The position numbers were made by a program, and so were the translations under genes. From Paenibacillus lignilyticus (lineage in GTDB: Bacteria; Bacillota; Bacilli; Paenibacillales; Paenibacillaceae), in assembly GCF_017942085.1 (NCBI RefSeq), contig NZ_JAGKSP010000001.1, positions 558,001-622,000 of the forward strand: a stretch of DNA of 64,000 bases, read 5' to 3'. The notes under the pieces were generated by a model that saw nothing but the letters and a program-made list of their open reading frames with translations, was not told the DNA's origin and did no database searches. Shown in pieces: positions 9,068 through 18,482 of the stretch (position 1 is the stretch's first letter; every line of letters begins with the position of its first letter).

Positions 9068-9952
9068 CTAGCCTTTCACGGAACCGAGCATCACCCCTTT
9101 CGCAAAATGCTTTTGCAGGAACGGGTAAAGCGCAAGAATCGGAATCGTTGCTATCAGAATCGCCGCCATGCCGATCGTTTCAGCCGGCGGAGAAGCATTC
9201 GCGAGTGCGGCTTGCTGCCCGTCCGAGAGAGAATCGAGACGCTGGCTCAAGATGACAATCTGCCGCAATATGACCTGTATGGTCCACTTGCTCGGATCGC
9301 TGATATAAATAAGTGCCGTAAAATAAGTGTTCCAGCTCGTCACCGCATAGAAAAGTCCGAATGCGGCGAGCGCGGGTTTGGACAGCGGAAGAATGATGCG
9401 CGAGAAAATCTGCAAGTCATTCGCGCCGTCGAGCACCGAGGCTTCCGTAAGATCATTGGGAATGCCAAGAAAGAACTGCCTGAGCACGATCAAATTAAAG
9501 GAATTGATGGCCCCCGGAATAATAAGCGCCCAGTAGGTATCCAGCAAATGCGTTTCCTTTACAACCATATAGGACGGAATAATACCCGCTCCGAAGACGA
9601 ATGTAAACAACACTAGGAAAAGAAAAAATTTCTGCCCCGTAATTTTCCGCGACAGCGAATAGGCCATCATGGAGGTGAGCAATAAACTGAAGAGCGTACC
9701 TACCACCGTAACGCAGATGGTGACGATGAGCGCCCGGACAAACACCTTGGAATGGAAGATGTATTCGTAAGCATCCACGACCCATTTTTCAGGAAACAGG
9801 ATAAACTGCTTGGCAGCGCTCTCCGAAACCGAAGTAAATGAGGTCGCGATCATGTAATAGAACGGAAACAGCATTGCAAGCCCGACCGCGGCAAGCAAGA
9901 TCACGTTGAGGGCATTTGCTAATTTTTCCGAAATGGAATGCGTTTTAACCAC
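9068..9952 (-). CDS. Carbohydrate ABC transporter permease (LplC/YtcP type)
   Basis: Inner-membrane channel subunit, 294 residues, six predicted membrane segments. The cytoplasmic EAA loop reads EASVLDGANDLQIF and contacts the ATPase. The C-terminus ends KGVMLGSVKG, typical of the LplC/YtcP group. GTG start with GGAGG upstream, 15 bases after the partner permease. No ATPase gene is nearby, as usual for systems that share MsmX. Confidence 0.93.
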   Translation of the reverse strand: MVKTHSISEKLANALNVILLAAVGLAMLFPFYYMIATSFTSVSESAAKQFILFPEKWVVDAYEYIFHSKVFVRALIVTICVTVVGTLFSLLLTSMMAYSLSRKITGQKFFLFLVLFTFVFGAGIIPSYMVVKETHLLDTYWALIIPGAINSFNLIVLRQFFLGIPNDLTEASVLDGANDLQIFSRIILPLSKPALAAFGLFYAVTSWNTYFTALIYISDPSKWTIQVILRQIVILSQRLDSLSDGQQAALANASPPAETIGMAAILIATIPILALYPFLQKHFAKGVMLGSVKG

Positions 9953-9967
9953 TGCTCCACCGCCTCC

Positions 9968-10936
9968 TTAGTAGATTCCTTCTTCTCCGAATTTTTTGGA
10001 TAACTTATTCGCTCCAACGATTAGAACTAACCCGACGAGCGACTTAAACAGCCCTACCGCCGTTGCGAAGCTGAAGTCCGAATTCTCGATCCCTTTGTAA
10101 TACACGAACGTATCAAGCACATCCCCAATCTCCTTGTTGAGCGGGTTCAGCATGAGGAAGATTTGTTCAAATCCAACATCAAGCACGCTTCCGAGCCTTA
10201 GGATGAGCAAAATAATGATTGTACTGCGGATCGAAGGCAGCGTAATATGCCAGATCTGCCTCATTCGACTTGCGCCGTCGACGACGGCCGCTTCATACAG
10301 ATGCGGGTTAACCCCGGCTAATGCCGCGAGAAAAATAATCGTCCCCCAGCCGGACTCTTTCCAAATCACCTCTAGCACGATGATTGGCATGAACCAATGA
10401 GCCGACGTCAGAAACGGAATCGGTTCGATTCCGAAAACCATTTGAATGAGTTGATTAATAATCCCCTCGGATTTCAGGAATGTCGTTACAATCCCGATTA
10501 CAACGACCCAGGATAAGAAATGAGGCAAATAGACAAGCGATTGAATGACTCGCTTATATCGTTCGTTGCGCACCTCATTAAGCATGATCGCAAGCACGAT
10601 CGACACCGGAAAGGCGAAGGCAATTTGCAGGAACGAGAGATAGAGCGTGTTCCAAATGACTCGGATGACTTCACTATCTTCGAAGATTTTCTTGAAATGC
10701 TTCAGTCCGACCCAATCGCTGTGCATGAAGCCTTGAAATGGACTGAAATCCTGGAAAGCGATAATGTTTCCCAGCATCGGAATATACCGATAAATGATAA
10801 AGTATAAAAGTCCCGGGAGGAGAAGCAGGAACAGGTAGCGCTCATTCCACAGCTTGTCCACGAAGGAACGTTTTCTTTCCCTGTGAGCCATAACTGTTGC
10901 CGGTGCGTTTGCACCTGGATTTGTGTAGTTATTCAA
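9968..10936 (-). CDS. ABC transporter permease (LplB/YteP type)
   Basis: First permease of the operon, 322 residues with six membrane helices and the EAA loop YEAAVVDGASRMRQ. Start is a TTG at 10936 preceded by GAGGGGG at eight bases. The hydrophilic N-terminal stretch of about 30 residues before the first helix is usual in this group. Transcribed away from the membrane AraC regulator at 11121; the 184-base divergent region between them should hold the control elements. Confidence 0.93.
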   Translation of the reverse strand: MNNYTNPGANAPATVMAHRERKRSFVDKLWNERYLFLLLLPGLLYFIIYRYIPMLGNIIAFQDFSPFQGFMHSDWVGLKHFKKIFEDSEVIRVIWNTLYLSFLQIAFAFPVSIVLAIMLNEVRNERYKRVIQSLVYLPHFLSWVVVIGIVTTFLKSEGIINQLIQMVFGIEPIPFLTSAHWFMPIIVLEVIWKESGWGTIIFLAALAGVNPHLYEAAVVDGASRMRQIWHITLPSIRSTIIILLILRLGSVLDVGFEQIFLMLNPLNKEIGDVLDTFVYYKGIENSDFSFATAVGLFKSLVGLVLIVGANKLSKKFGEEGIY

Positions 10937-11120
10937 TGATGATCCCCCTCTGATTATTTGTAGCGGATGAATCTTGATTTTTCATTCCTAGCGCTATACT
11001 ATAAGAGTCACGCCTTGAAGAACATCGGAAATATGACCGATTTCCCGCGAATTTCAAGGTTTCCGTAAAATTGCACAGTTTTCGAAAATAAGATCAGACC
11101 AGGGCAAAAGGGGTTTATAC

Positions 11121-13376
11121 ATGAGGCAGATTTTGCAATGGAAGATTAGTACCCGTTCGATCTTATCCAAGATGGTACTCAGCTTTATGGCCATTATTTT
11201 GTTATTTGTTTCCTTTAATTTGATCTCCCTCACCTTGTTCAGAAAAAGCATTCACGGCGAGATTATTACGTATAACGATGCGAATCTGTCCCATACAACG
11301 AGCGGATTCGAACAGTACTTCGCGCTGCTGGATAACGTTATCGTGGGCATGTACTTAAATGATCATCTCAATGACTTGCAGAAATCGAAGCCTTATTATA
11401 TGGCCGCCGGGAACATCATCGACGATTTAGAGCAAATCACGGTGAATCCGAGAATTTACTTGAACAATTTATTTATGTACGACGTGAAGCATCATTACAT
11501 ATTAGACAAGTATCGCGGCAGTTCGCTCGATGTCATGTTCACCGAACACTACGTGAATGGTACCTACACGCCCGCCTTCTGGGAAAAGGAACTGTCCACG
11601 GCCGGCTCCGCATCCAAGCTGTATCCGGCCGCTGTATTCAAGAGTCCGCCGCCGACCTATCAAGATTCTCAGCCCGGCATCGTCATCCCTTATTTGTTCC
11701 GAAGCCAGCTGTATCCCGATTTCAAGTTCCTTGCATTCATTGATGCCGATCAGCTGTATCGCAATTACCATCAATCGATTAACAACACGTTCTATATTCT
11801 CAGTCCGCAAGGGGACACGATCTATACCTCCGATCCGGCATTTCACGAAGCTTTACCGGAATTGAAGCCCGGGAGAAACTGGGTGAAGCAGAACGGCTAC
11901 TATTTCTTCTATCAGAAAGGCACAACATCCGAGCTTACTTATGTGAATATCATTCCGGACAGCAGCGTATCGAGCAAAATCGTAAAGCTCACGGTTACCC
12001 TGATCGTGCTGCTCGTTGTCACCTCTGTAGTCAGCTTGGTCTTGTCCGTCATCTTCAGCAGACGATTCAACAATCCGGTTCGTAAAATCGTGGAGTCGAT
12101 TCGGAATTTAAATGAGAATAAGGAGATCGTTCGCGGTGCAGCTAATGACTTTGAGCTGATCCATGCCAACATCGGCCACATGATCAAAGTGAATCAGGAA
12201 GCACAGCGCAGTCTCGAAAGCAGGAAAAACCATCTGCGCCATTATTCGCTCATGAATGTATTGAAACGCATCCGCATTGAATATGAGGACTCGGATCCGG
12301 CAGCCGAGCAGGACTACAGGCCGTTTCGTTTTGTTCTCTTCCAAATGAATTTCAAACAGCGATTCTGGGATGAGATGCCCGAAGAAGAAGAACGGACAAT
12401 TGCTTTTATCCGCGAATATATGATTCAGGCGATCGGGCGGGAGATGGAAGGCGCGCAAACCTTCCAAATCGAGACCAACCAGATCTTATCCGTCATCTAC
12501 TTGAACGATGAGGATGACAACCGCCTCTCCGCTGTCCTATCGGACATCAAGACGGTGCTGGAGACGGATAACGCCTATAGTTTCTGTACCATCGCCGTGA
12601 GCTCGTATTACCCTCATTCTTCTCAAATGACAAGTGCTTACGCGGAAGTGCTGAAGCTTGTGAAGCTGAGGCCTTTCGATGATACGACATACGTGTCTCA
12701 GGCCGGCGAAGCGAACGAGAAGCCGATGCTGACGACTTCCATTCTGGAACAGGAACTGAATGTGAGCCTGCAGGAAGGGAATGATCTGCTTGCCATGCAG
12801 TCGCTGCGCCGAATGCTGGCGAAGATGAAGAAACGGAACATCCCCGCAATCAAGTTCCATCGTTTCGCGGAGGAGACAACCGACAAGGTCATGCGCGTGC
12901 TTCATAGCATGCAAATCGATACGGATGCATTGTCCTGCATGCTGCCTTCCATTGAGAAGCAGCATACCATCGAAGAATTGGACTGTTATCTGGAGAAGCT
13001 GGTGAGCGAGGCCGGACGGCTTGTTCGATTGAAGAAAGAAGAACGCGATCCGATCATCAGCTTTACCGTCAGCTATACGGAGGCCCATTATGGGGAAGAG
13101 CTGTCCCTGGACCTCATCGCCGGCAAATTGAATATTAGCAGCGGTTATCTCTCCACCTATTTCAAAGAGAAAATGGGGACGAATTTCGTGGACTTCGTGA
13201 ACGAGGTTCGCGTGAAGAAAGCGAAGGACTTATTGCTGCTGTCGGAGATGAAAATACAAGAGATCGCGACCTCAGTCGGCTATACGACGCTCAGCTCCTT
13301 CAACCGTTCCTTCAAGAAGATTTCCGGCGTTACGCCAACGGAGTTTAGACGCAATGCTGCTGTTGGCGAGCGGTAA
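11121..13376 (+). CDS. Membrane-bound AraC family transcriptional regulator
   Basis: One-component sensor-regulator, 751 residues. A membrane helix at about 18-40, an extracellular sensory region to about 285, a second helix (about 292-315) followed by a HAMP-like stretch, a long middle region, and a C-terminal AraC-type double helix-turn-helix (about 650-748; IAGKLNISSGYLSTYFKEK, then EIATSVGYTTLSSFNRSFK). Found next to Lpl-type sugar transporters throughout Paenibacillus. Divergent from the beta-galactoside operon, it most likely activates that operon when its ligand is sensed outside the cell or through the binding protein. ATG with AAAGGGG upstream; terminator at 13398-13444. Confidence 0.9.
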   Translation: MRQILQWKISTRSILSKMVLSFMAIILLFVSFNLISLTLFRKSIHGEIITYNDANLSHTTSGFEQYFALLDNVIVGMYLNDHLNDLQKSKPYYMAAGNIIDDLEQITVNPRIYLNNLFMYDVKHHYILDKYRGSSLDVMFTEHYVNGTYTPAFWEKELSTAGSASKLYPAAVFKSPPPTYQDSQPGIVIPYLFRSQLYPDFKFLAFIDADQLYRNYHQSINNTFYILSPQGDTIYTSDPAFHEALPELKPGRNWVKQNGYYFFYQKGTTSELTYVNIIPDSSVSSKIVKLTVTLIVLLVVTSVVSLVLSVIFSRRFNNPVRKIVESIRNLNENKEIVRGAANDFELIHANIGHMIKVNQEAQRSLESRKNHLRHYSLMNVLKRIRIEYEDSDPAAEQDYRPFRFVLFQMNFKQRFWDEMPEEEERTIAFIREYMIQAIGREMEGAQTFQIETNQILSVIYLNDEDDNRLSAVLSDIKTVLETDNAYSFCTIAVSSYYPHSSQMTSAYAEVLKLVKLRPFDDTTYVSQAGEANEKPMLTTSILEQELNVSLQEGNDLLAMQSLRRMLAKMKKRNIPAIKFHRFAEETTDKVMRVLHSMQIDTDALSCMLPSIEKQHTIEELDCYLEKLVSEAGRLVRLKKEERDPIISFTVSYTEAHYGEELSLDLIAGKLNISSGYLSTYFKEKMGTNFVDFVNEVRVKKAKDLLLLSEMKIQEIATSVGYTTLSSFNRSFKKISGVTPTEFRRNAAVGER

Positions 13377-13397
13377 AGCATGCTGCCGGATAAATTG

Positions 13398-13444
13398 AAA
13401 AGCGGTCTTCCATCGTCATGAGTTGACGATGGAAAACCGCTTTT
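13398..13444. terminator. Bidirectional intrinsic terminator
   Basis: Long stem AAAAGCGGT-(c)-TTCCATCGTC paired with GACGATGGAA-(a)-ACCGCTTTT around a seven-base loop, flanked by A and T runs. It separates the convergent AraC regulator and Gfo/Idh genes. Confidence 0.88.
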
Positions 13445-13469
13445 CTGTTCTAGTGAAGCATGCCGCCAG

Positions 13470-14606
13470 CTAGTTCCAAGCTACTTGCTGAAACGTATTC
13501 GTATCCGCGGACTCGTTGGCTTTCAGGCAAAGCAGCGCGCTCAGAAGTCCATCGTCGAGCGAGGTCGATGAACGCTCTTCTCCGTTCACGATCCGGAAGA
13601 AGTTGCGCAGCAGCATGCCGTCTCCCCCGCCATGCCCATCCATCGCATTCAAGTCGAATTGATGGGTTTCCACTCGCGCCTCATGATGCATGAAGACCTT
13701 CAGTTCGCCTGTGTACCAGTCGAATTCCAGCGTTCCTTTATAACCTAACAGTCGCGCTCCGCGTCTCTGTGCGCCTCTTCTTGCGAAGAAGTTCTGCGAG
13801 TAGGTTACGTGCATGCCTGATTCGTAACGAATCAAGGCGCTGCCGGAATCTTCGTTGCCGGTATCCGTCGCAAAGCTGCAATAGCTCCCTCGATCACGAT
13901 TCACCGGCTTGAGCGTGCTTTCCTCGCAGGAATGCTTCTCGTCGCAATCGCGGCACATCAGGCCGTCAGGCTTATCCCCTTTGAATATTTGTTTCGATTT
14001 CATGGCCGATATGGCGGTCGGATTCGCGCCCAGCAAATAGTTGATATAATCGAAATCATGTGTCGCCTTCTGCAGAAACAATCCTCCGGTTATGCTCTCG
14101 TCGCGGTACCAGCTATGATAGTAGACACCGCCGTAAGGTACATTGTTCACAGCCTGCACATGCTCTACGGTTCCGATTTTACCCGAATCTATGATTTCCT
14201 TGGCAAGCTTTACAAGCGGAGTATTGCGCAGCGGGAATGAAACCACTACCTGCGAGTCCGAAGCCTCGTAGCCTGCTTTCAATCGATATAAATCTTCATA
14301 GGTCGTGGCAACCGGTTTCTCCAGGAATAACGGCAGACTGCGTTTCAATACTTTAAGTGCCATCTCCGTATGCAAATTACATCGGGTTCCGATTACGACC
14401 CCATCCAGTCCGGCGTTATCCAGCATATCATCCGCGTCCGCGTACCATTCGATGTCGTTTGCTGCCTCGCCCATACGAGCGGCCAGCTCCTGCTCACGGG
14501 GATCCGCAATGGCGACGATTCGGCAGCCCGTTTCCTGTTCATCCAATTGGCCAAACAAGCCGCTGACTCTGAGTCCATACCCGATGATTCCAATTCGCTT
14601 TGCCAT
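13470..14606 (-). CDS. Gfo/Idh/MocA family oxidoreductase
   Basis: Second NAD(P)-dependent sugar oxidoreductase of the window, 378 residues. Rossmann motif IGIIGYGLRVSGLFGQL, acidic IADPRE, and the FLEKPVA motif. A cysteine cluster CRDCDEKHSC resembles that of the 4239-5507 protein. Divergently transcribed from the cupin-AraC regulator at 14766 with a direct-repeat operator candidate between them, so it is probably that regulator's target. Substrate unknown; the neighbouring sugar-acid-like genes suggest oxidation of an aldose or inositol-like compound. Confidence 0.87.
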   Translation of the reverse strand: MAKRIGIIGYGLRVSGLFGQLDEQETGCRIVAIADPREQELAARMGEAANDIEWYADADDMLDNAGLDGVVIGTRCNLHTEMALKVLKRSLPLFLEKPVATTYEDLYRLKAGYEASDSQVVVSFPLRNTPLVKLAKEIIDSGKIGTVEHVQAVNNVPYGGVYYHSWYRDESITGGLFLQKATHDFDYINYLLGANPTAISAMKSKQIFKGDKPDGLMCRDCDEKHSCEESTLKPVNRDRGSYCSFATDTGNEDSGSALIRYESGMHVTYSQNFFARRGAQRRGARLLGYKGTLEFDWYTGELKVFMHHEARVETHQFDLNAMDGHGGGDGMLLRNFFRIVNGEERSSTSLDDGLLSALLCLKANESADTNTFQQVAWN

Positions 14607-14644
14607 GTCGCAAATCCCCCATATTAATCAATTGTCTTAGTTAT

Positions 14645-14735
14645 AGTTGTTTATTGTCGCTAACTAATTCGAATGATACTATAGGTTCCATAAGATGTAT
14701 TTACTCTATATCGCTATAAAGTTGTCTATTATCGA
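14645..14735. promoter_or_regulatory. Direct repeats in divergent control region (AraC operator candidates)
   Basis: Two 16-base direct repeats, agttgtttattgtcgc (14645-14660) and agttgtctattatcga (14720-14735), match at 13 of 16 positions and begin 75 bases apart, about seven helical turns. They lie between the Gfo/Idh gene (-) and the AraC gene (+). Tandem direct repeats are the usual AraC-family binding geometry; the second copy lies close to the regulator's own start, suggesting autoregulation. Confidence 0.5.
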
Positions 14736-14765
14736 CTTTTATCCGGATTAAGGGGCATGGACGCA

Positions 14766-15668
14766 ATGGCACTATCTTCCTCTGACAGCAGCAAGCAAGG
14801 TAACATGACTTGGATACCCAGCATTCACTGGGCCCAGTTCCAGGACTCTGCCTATTATCAAGGCAATGAGCGGCGTCTGTATGACTTCGAAGTGATGTAC
14901 GTCATTTCCGGGGAAATGATCGTCCATTTCATCGATGAACCCGAGTCGATTCGTTACTTCCCCGGCGACCTCTTGTTTCTAAGCGCCCGGGAAAGACATC
15001 GCATTGAAATTCCAACTGCAGGCGGTGCCCAATTGCTCGGTGTCCATTTCGACTTCTATGATGAGTTCGAGCTGACGTCTGAGATCCATATGGTCGTAGA
15101 TGAATCGCGTGTCCAAGAAGCGTTGTTCTGTCAGCAGCCGCTGGATCCAGGCGGGGAGCGGCTTTTCACCCGCAAATATTCATCGCTTTCCGTTGCTATC
15201 GTGAAAAGCATGGAATTGATCTGCGAAGAATTCACAATGGCAAGGGCCGGTTATGAGCTGGTCTGCCGAGGAGCCATGCTGCAGATGCTCGCGTCGATTC
15301 TAAGATTGCAGAGCGCTCCGCGACGAACCGCCTCCGCGACTTATTTGACGGCTCTTCGGGAGCTGGTCGACGAGCTCAGCGGCAGCTTGCATTTGACTTG
15401 GCCGAACACGGTGATGGCGGAGCGTTTGAACGTCAGCGAGGATCATTTTATCCGGCTGTTTAAAGAACAGTTCGGCGTAACCCCCAATCAATATGTTCAG
15501 CATCTCCGCCATCAAGAGGCCAAGCGGTGCCTGAGAGAAACGGATATGAAAATCGAGGCGATCGGCATGCGCATCGGCTACGACAGCCTGCACCATTTCA
15601 GCCATGTATTTAAACGTTGGCAAGGGGTTTCGCCGCGGGAGTACCGGAAGCTGTGCAGCATTTTATAG
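14766..15668 (+). CDS. AraC family transcriptional regulator with cupin sensor domain
   Basis: Cytoplasmic regulator of about 300 residues: N-terminal cupin-type ligand domain (about 15-150; FPGDLLFLSARERHRIEIP) and C-terminal AraC double helix-turn-helix (about 195-298; MAERLNVSEDHFIRLFKEQ, then IGMRIGYDSLHHFSHVFKR). An ATG at 14757 is also in frame but sits one base from the AAGGGG site; the ATG at 14766 has the normal ten-base spacing, so it is preferred. Divergent from the Gfo/Idh gene, convergent with the fused dehydrogenase gene (24-base gap, no clear terminator). Confidence 0.9.
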   Translation: MALSSSDSSKQGNMTWIPSIHWAQFQDSAYYQGNERRLYDFEVMYVISGEMIVHFIDEPESIRYFPGDLLFLSARERHRIEIPTAGGAQLLGVHFDFYDEFELTSEIHMVVDESRVQEALFCQQPLDPGGERLFTRKYSSLSVAIVKSMELICEEFTMARAGYELVCRGAMLQMLASILRLQSAPRRTASATYLTALRELVDELSGSLHLTWPNTVMAERLNVSEDHFIRLFKEQFGVTPNQYVQHLRHQEAKRCLRETDMKIEAIGMRIGYDSLHHFSHVFKRWQGVSPREYRKLCSIL

Positions 15669-15691
15669 GAGGGTGCTCCCTTCCGCAGGGA

Positions 15692-17710
15692 TTAGCTCAT
15701 TCGTACGACCCCTTTGATGCCAATTCGATCGAATCGAACGGAAGCCACTTGTTCAGGAGTAAATTCATCTGTGATCAGGCTGCTCAACGTACCCGGATAG
15801 CAGCGCTCTACTTGCCCAATCCGATCGATCGCACGGATGAAATCCGGTTTGGAGGCATTAACCGAACCTACCATGCATTGATTGCCGATGACGAAATGCT
15901 GGTTAATCTGATCCATCGGCACCTCGATGTGGCGGTTCGTCGAAGAAATACCGAGCAACCCGATAATTCCGTTTCGGTTAAGCAAGTGAGCCGCTTCAAC
16001 AAGCAGAGGGGTGAATCCGGTGCACTCCAGCACGATATCAAAATTCAGTTTTCGTTTGCTGCCATAGTGCCTTGCAAGTCCATGCTCGGCGGCACCAACC
16101 GAAGAGTCGTTATACGCGCTCTGGAATTGAGAGCCGATCTTGGACAACACGTTCGCTTGCAGACTGTCCACTGCATGCAGTGACCACACATGCGTTTCAA
16201 TGCCCATGGTCCGGAGCGACAAGGCGGACAGCAAGCCCATCGGACCGGAACCCAGCACCAATGCCCGCTTAGGCTTCCAAACGAATCTTTGCTGGAAATG
16301 GGCGATTGTCGACCATAGTTTCTCGAATATGCTTTGCGGCTCTACCCATACGCCCAAATGGCTCATCCCATCCGGAACTTTTACGACATAGTCGGCATCC
16401 TCAACCACGTATTCGCACATGAATCCGTGAGAACCCTTGATGCCCCTTTCGATGTAGTTTCCGCTCTGGCAATAGTCAGATCGGTCTGCGCGGCAATTCT
16501 GACAATCCGGTTCCGGGCATGGCCTCCTTACCAACACGGTGACAGCGTCTCCAACGTTAAATCCGGAAGCGGCTCCGGCTTGTTCCACTACACCGATCAG
16601 CTCGTGGCCAATGATCAGGTCTTCCTCTCCCTCCGGCGGCACGCCGTAACGATGCATGATGATCTCTTTGTCGGTACCATCGAGTCCGACGCTAATCACT
16701 TTGATTAATACTTCGTGATCGGCCTTCAATTCCGGGCGAGGTTTTTCCGATAACGTGACTGCCGCTGATTCAGAATTGGCATTTTTCAATACAATCGCTT
16801 TCATCACTTCAGAATAGCTTAAATACCGCTTAATTTGATTTTTAATGAAATGAACGGATTCCTCCAGCTCTTCCAGCCCGTTCACGCCATCTTCGATGGA
16901 GATCCAGCCGGCGAACTTCTCTTCTTGAAGAATCCTGAAGATCATGCCGTAATCATTCATGCCCTTGCCAATGACGCCATGCTCGAGTGCATGGGAGTAG
17001 CCTTGGTCCATAAACTCCCGAATGTCATCCATCGAATAGCCTTCTTTTAAATAGCGGTCGCTGGCATGCATCGTTATCACTCTGGATCTGACCTGCTCTA
17101 ACAATCGAATGGGCTCATAGCCGGCAACGATGGCATTGGAAGGATCATAATTCACTCCGAACCAAGGCGATTCGATCTGACTAATGATCTCTAAATAAAT
17201 ATCGCATGGCAAAGCGAATTCAGGCGCTGTCCAGTAACCGTCCTTATAGTGGTTCTCCATCACCAGGACAACCTTCTTCTCGGCGGCATACTCGAGCAGC
17301 TCTTGAATGCATTCCACGGTCCAGCGAATGCCGTCTTCCCTGGAAACTTCAATCCGCCTTTGTCCGGACAGCACTCTGCAGCTTCTGAAATCTTCCGGAC
17401 CGAGTATCGCCATGACATCGATCATCGTCTTGATATGCTGAATTTCTTCTCTTCTTAACGCAGGATCCGGTTGCGTGAAATCCGGTGACGAGCACATCAT
17501 CGGGATGGCTAAACGCACTTTGTCGCACGCCTCTCGAACAGCTAGAAGGTAGGACGGCTCCGTGCTTTCCAGAAAACGCGGATACATCTCCAGCCCATCT
17601 GCACCGAGCGTTCCGGCTATCTCGATCCATTCCCATAAACTCATCGTGCCATCCGACAACTCATTCATAAATCCTTTCGGAAAAAGCGCTACTCGGGCTG
17701 TCGTTGTCAT
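15692..17710 (-). CDS. Fused TIM-barrel sugar epimerase/isomerase and zinc sugar dehydrogenase
   Basis: A 672-residue two-enzyme protein. Residues 1 to about 295 form an AP-endonuclease-2-type TIM barrel (UlaE, inositol catabolism IolE/IolI relatives) with likely metal ligands Glu152 (VLVMENH), Asp189 (GVNYDPSN), His215 (VITMHASD) and Glu273 (ISIEDG). Residues 303-672 form a medium-chain dehydrogenase of the glucose/galactose 1-dehydrogenase type: DGTDKEI (Asp in place of the catalytic Cys, known in haloarchaeal glucose dehydrogenase), GHE, a four-Cys structural zinc loop (CPEPDCQNC...DYC), and GSGPMGLL for NAD(P). Met303 begins MKAIVLK, a normal dehydrogenase start (codon 16802-16804), so two genes seem joined in frame. 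Four bases after the decarboxylase gene. Confidence 0.85.
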   Translation of the reverse strand: MTTTARVALFPKGFMNELSDGTMSLWEWIEIAGTLGADGLEMYPRFLESTEPSYLLAVREACDKVRLAIPMMCSSPDFTQPDPALRREEIQHIKTMIDVMAILGPEDFRSCRVLSGQRRIEVSREDGIRWTVECIQELLEYAAEKKVVLVMENHYKDGYWTAPEFALPCDIYLEIISQIESPWFGVNYDPSNAIVAGYEPIRLLEQVRSRVITMHASDRYLKEGYSMDDIREFMDQGYSHALEHGVIGKGMNDYGMIFRILQEEKFAGWISIEDGVNGLEELEESVHFIKNQIKRYLSYSEVMKAIVLKNANSESAAVTLSEKPRPELKADHEVLIKVISVGLDGTDKEIIMHRYGVPPEGEEDLIIGHELIGVVEQAGAASGFNVGDAVTVLVRRPCPEPDCQNCRADRSDYCQSGNYIERGIKGSHGFMCEYVVEDADYVVKVPDGMSHLGVWVEPQSIFEKLWSTIAHFQQRFVWKPKRALVLGSGPMGLLSALSLRTMGIETHVWSLHAVDSLQANVLSKIGSQFQSAYNDSSVGAAEHGLARHYGSKRKLNFDIVLECTGFTPLLVEAAHLLNRNGIIGLLGISSTNRHIEVPMDQINQHFVIGNQCMVGSVNASKPDFIRAIDRIGQVERCYPGTLSSLITDEFTPEQVASVRFDRIGIKGVVRMS

Positions 17711-17714
17711 CGCC

Positions 17715-18401
17715 TCACCCCTCCATCCGATTCGCTTTGACGCGGGACACGAATTGCTGCAAGATCCCTTTCAACTGCTCACGGTCTTGGCTTGGTTTGA
17801 ACTCTTGCTTATCGATGACGAGGGGAGCGCCGATTACGACCAGCGGGGCGCCATTCTTCGGCATGTCGGCGGCTTGGTCGATCGTAAGTCCGCCAACCGC
17901 CTGTACAGGTACCTTCACCGCTTCGACTACGGCAGCCAGATGATCGTACGGCGTACGTTCCTTATCTTCGCCGCGCTCATCGAAACCGGTATGGACGATA
18001 ATGAAGTCGACCCCATTTTCTTCCAACATTGTCGCGCATGCCACAGGATCCGGAGAAGCCATAATATCGCCCATTACCTGGATACCGTAATCGCGGGCTG
18101 CCTTAACAACGGCACGAATCGTCGCCGGATGAGCCACGCCCATGACGACTACGTGAGTAGCTCCGGCTTTTGCCATCATTTCGGCTTCAAGATAGCCGCC
18201 ATCCATCGTTTTCAGATCGGCCACGATCGGGTGATCCGGGAAAGCTTGGCGTATTGCCGCAACTGCATGAAGACCCTCCCCAAGCAACAGCGGCGTCCCT
18301 GCTTCAATCCAATCCACGCCTGCTTCTACGGCAATCTCGGCCATTGCCAATGCTTCCTTGATGGTAGTCAAATCCAGTGAAATTTGTACGATCGGCTCCA
18401 T
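17715..18401 (-). CDS. OMP decarboxylase-family enzyme: 3-hexulose-6-phosphate synthase / 3-keto-L-gulonate-6-phosphate decarboxylase-like
   Basis: A (beta/alpha)8 barrel of 228 residues. Family motifs are EAGTPLLLGEG, VADLKTMD (metal and proton-transfer residues) and VGGL near the phosphate site. The segment VDFIIVHTGFD is nearer to hexulose-phosphate synthases than to UlaD decarboxylases (which read YHRSRD there), so the motif points to HPS-type chemistry, yet the neighbours (UlaG-like lactonase, UlaE-like barrel) point to UlaD-like decarboxylation. The two activities are known to be promiscuous in this family. No hexulose-phosphate isomerase (HxlB) is adjacent. Four bases before the fused gene, so co-translated. 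Confidence 0.8.
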   Translation of the reverse strand: MEPIVQISLDLTTIKEALAMAEIAVEAGVDWIEAGTPLLLGEGLHAVAAIRQAFPDHPIVADLKTMDGGYLEAEMMAKAGATHVVVMGVAHPATIRAVVKAARDYGIQVMGDIMASPDPVACATMLEENGVDFIIVHTGFDERGEDKERTPYDHLAAVVEAVKVPVQAVGGLTIDQAADMPKNGAPLVVIGAPLVIDKQEFKPSQDREQLKGILQQFVSRVKANRMEG

Positions 18402-18482
18402 GATAGTCGTATCCTCCCCTTCTATCGTGTAACTGCCTATAAATGGGAACGCTGCTCTTTCCGTATGAATTCCCCTTGTTTG

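Noticed and set aside
17562..18380. Plus-strand open frame (272 codons) across the decarboxylase and fused gene
   Set aside because: Overlaps two conserved genes on the other strand; codon pattern follows theirs.
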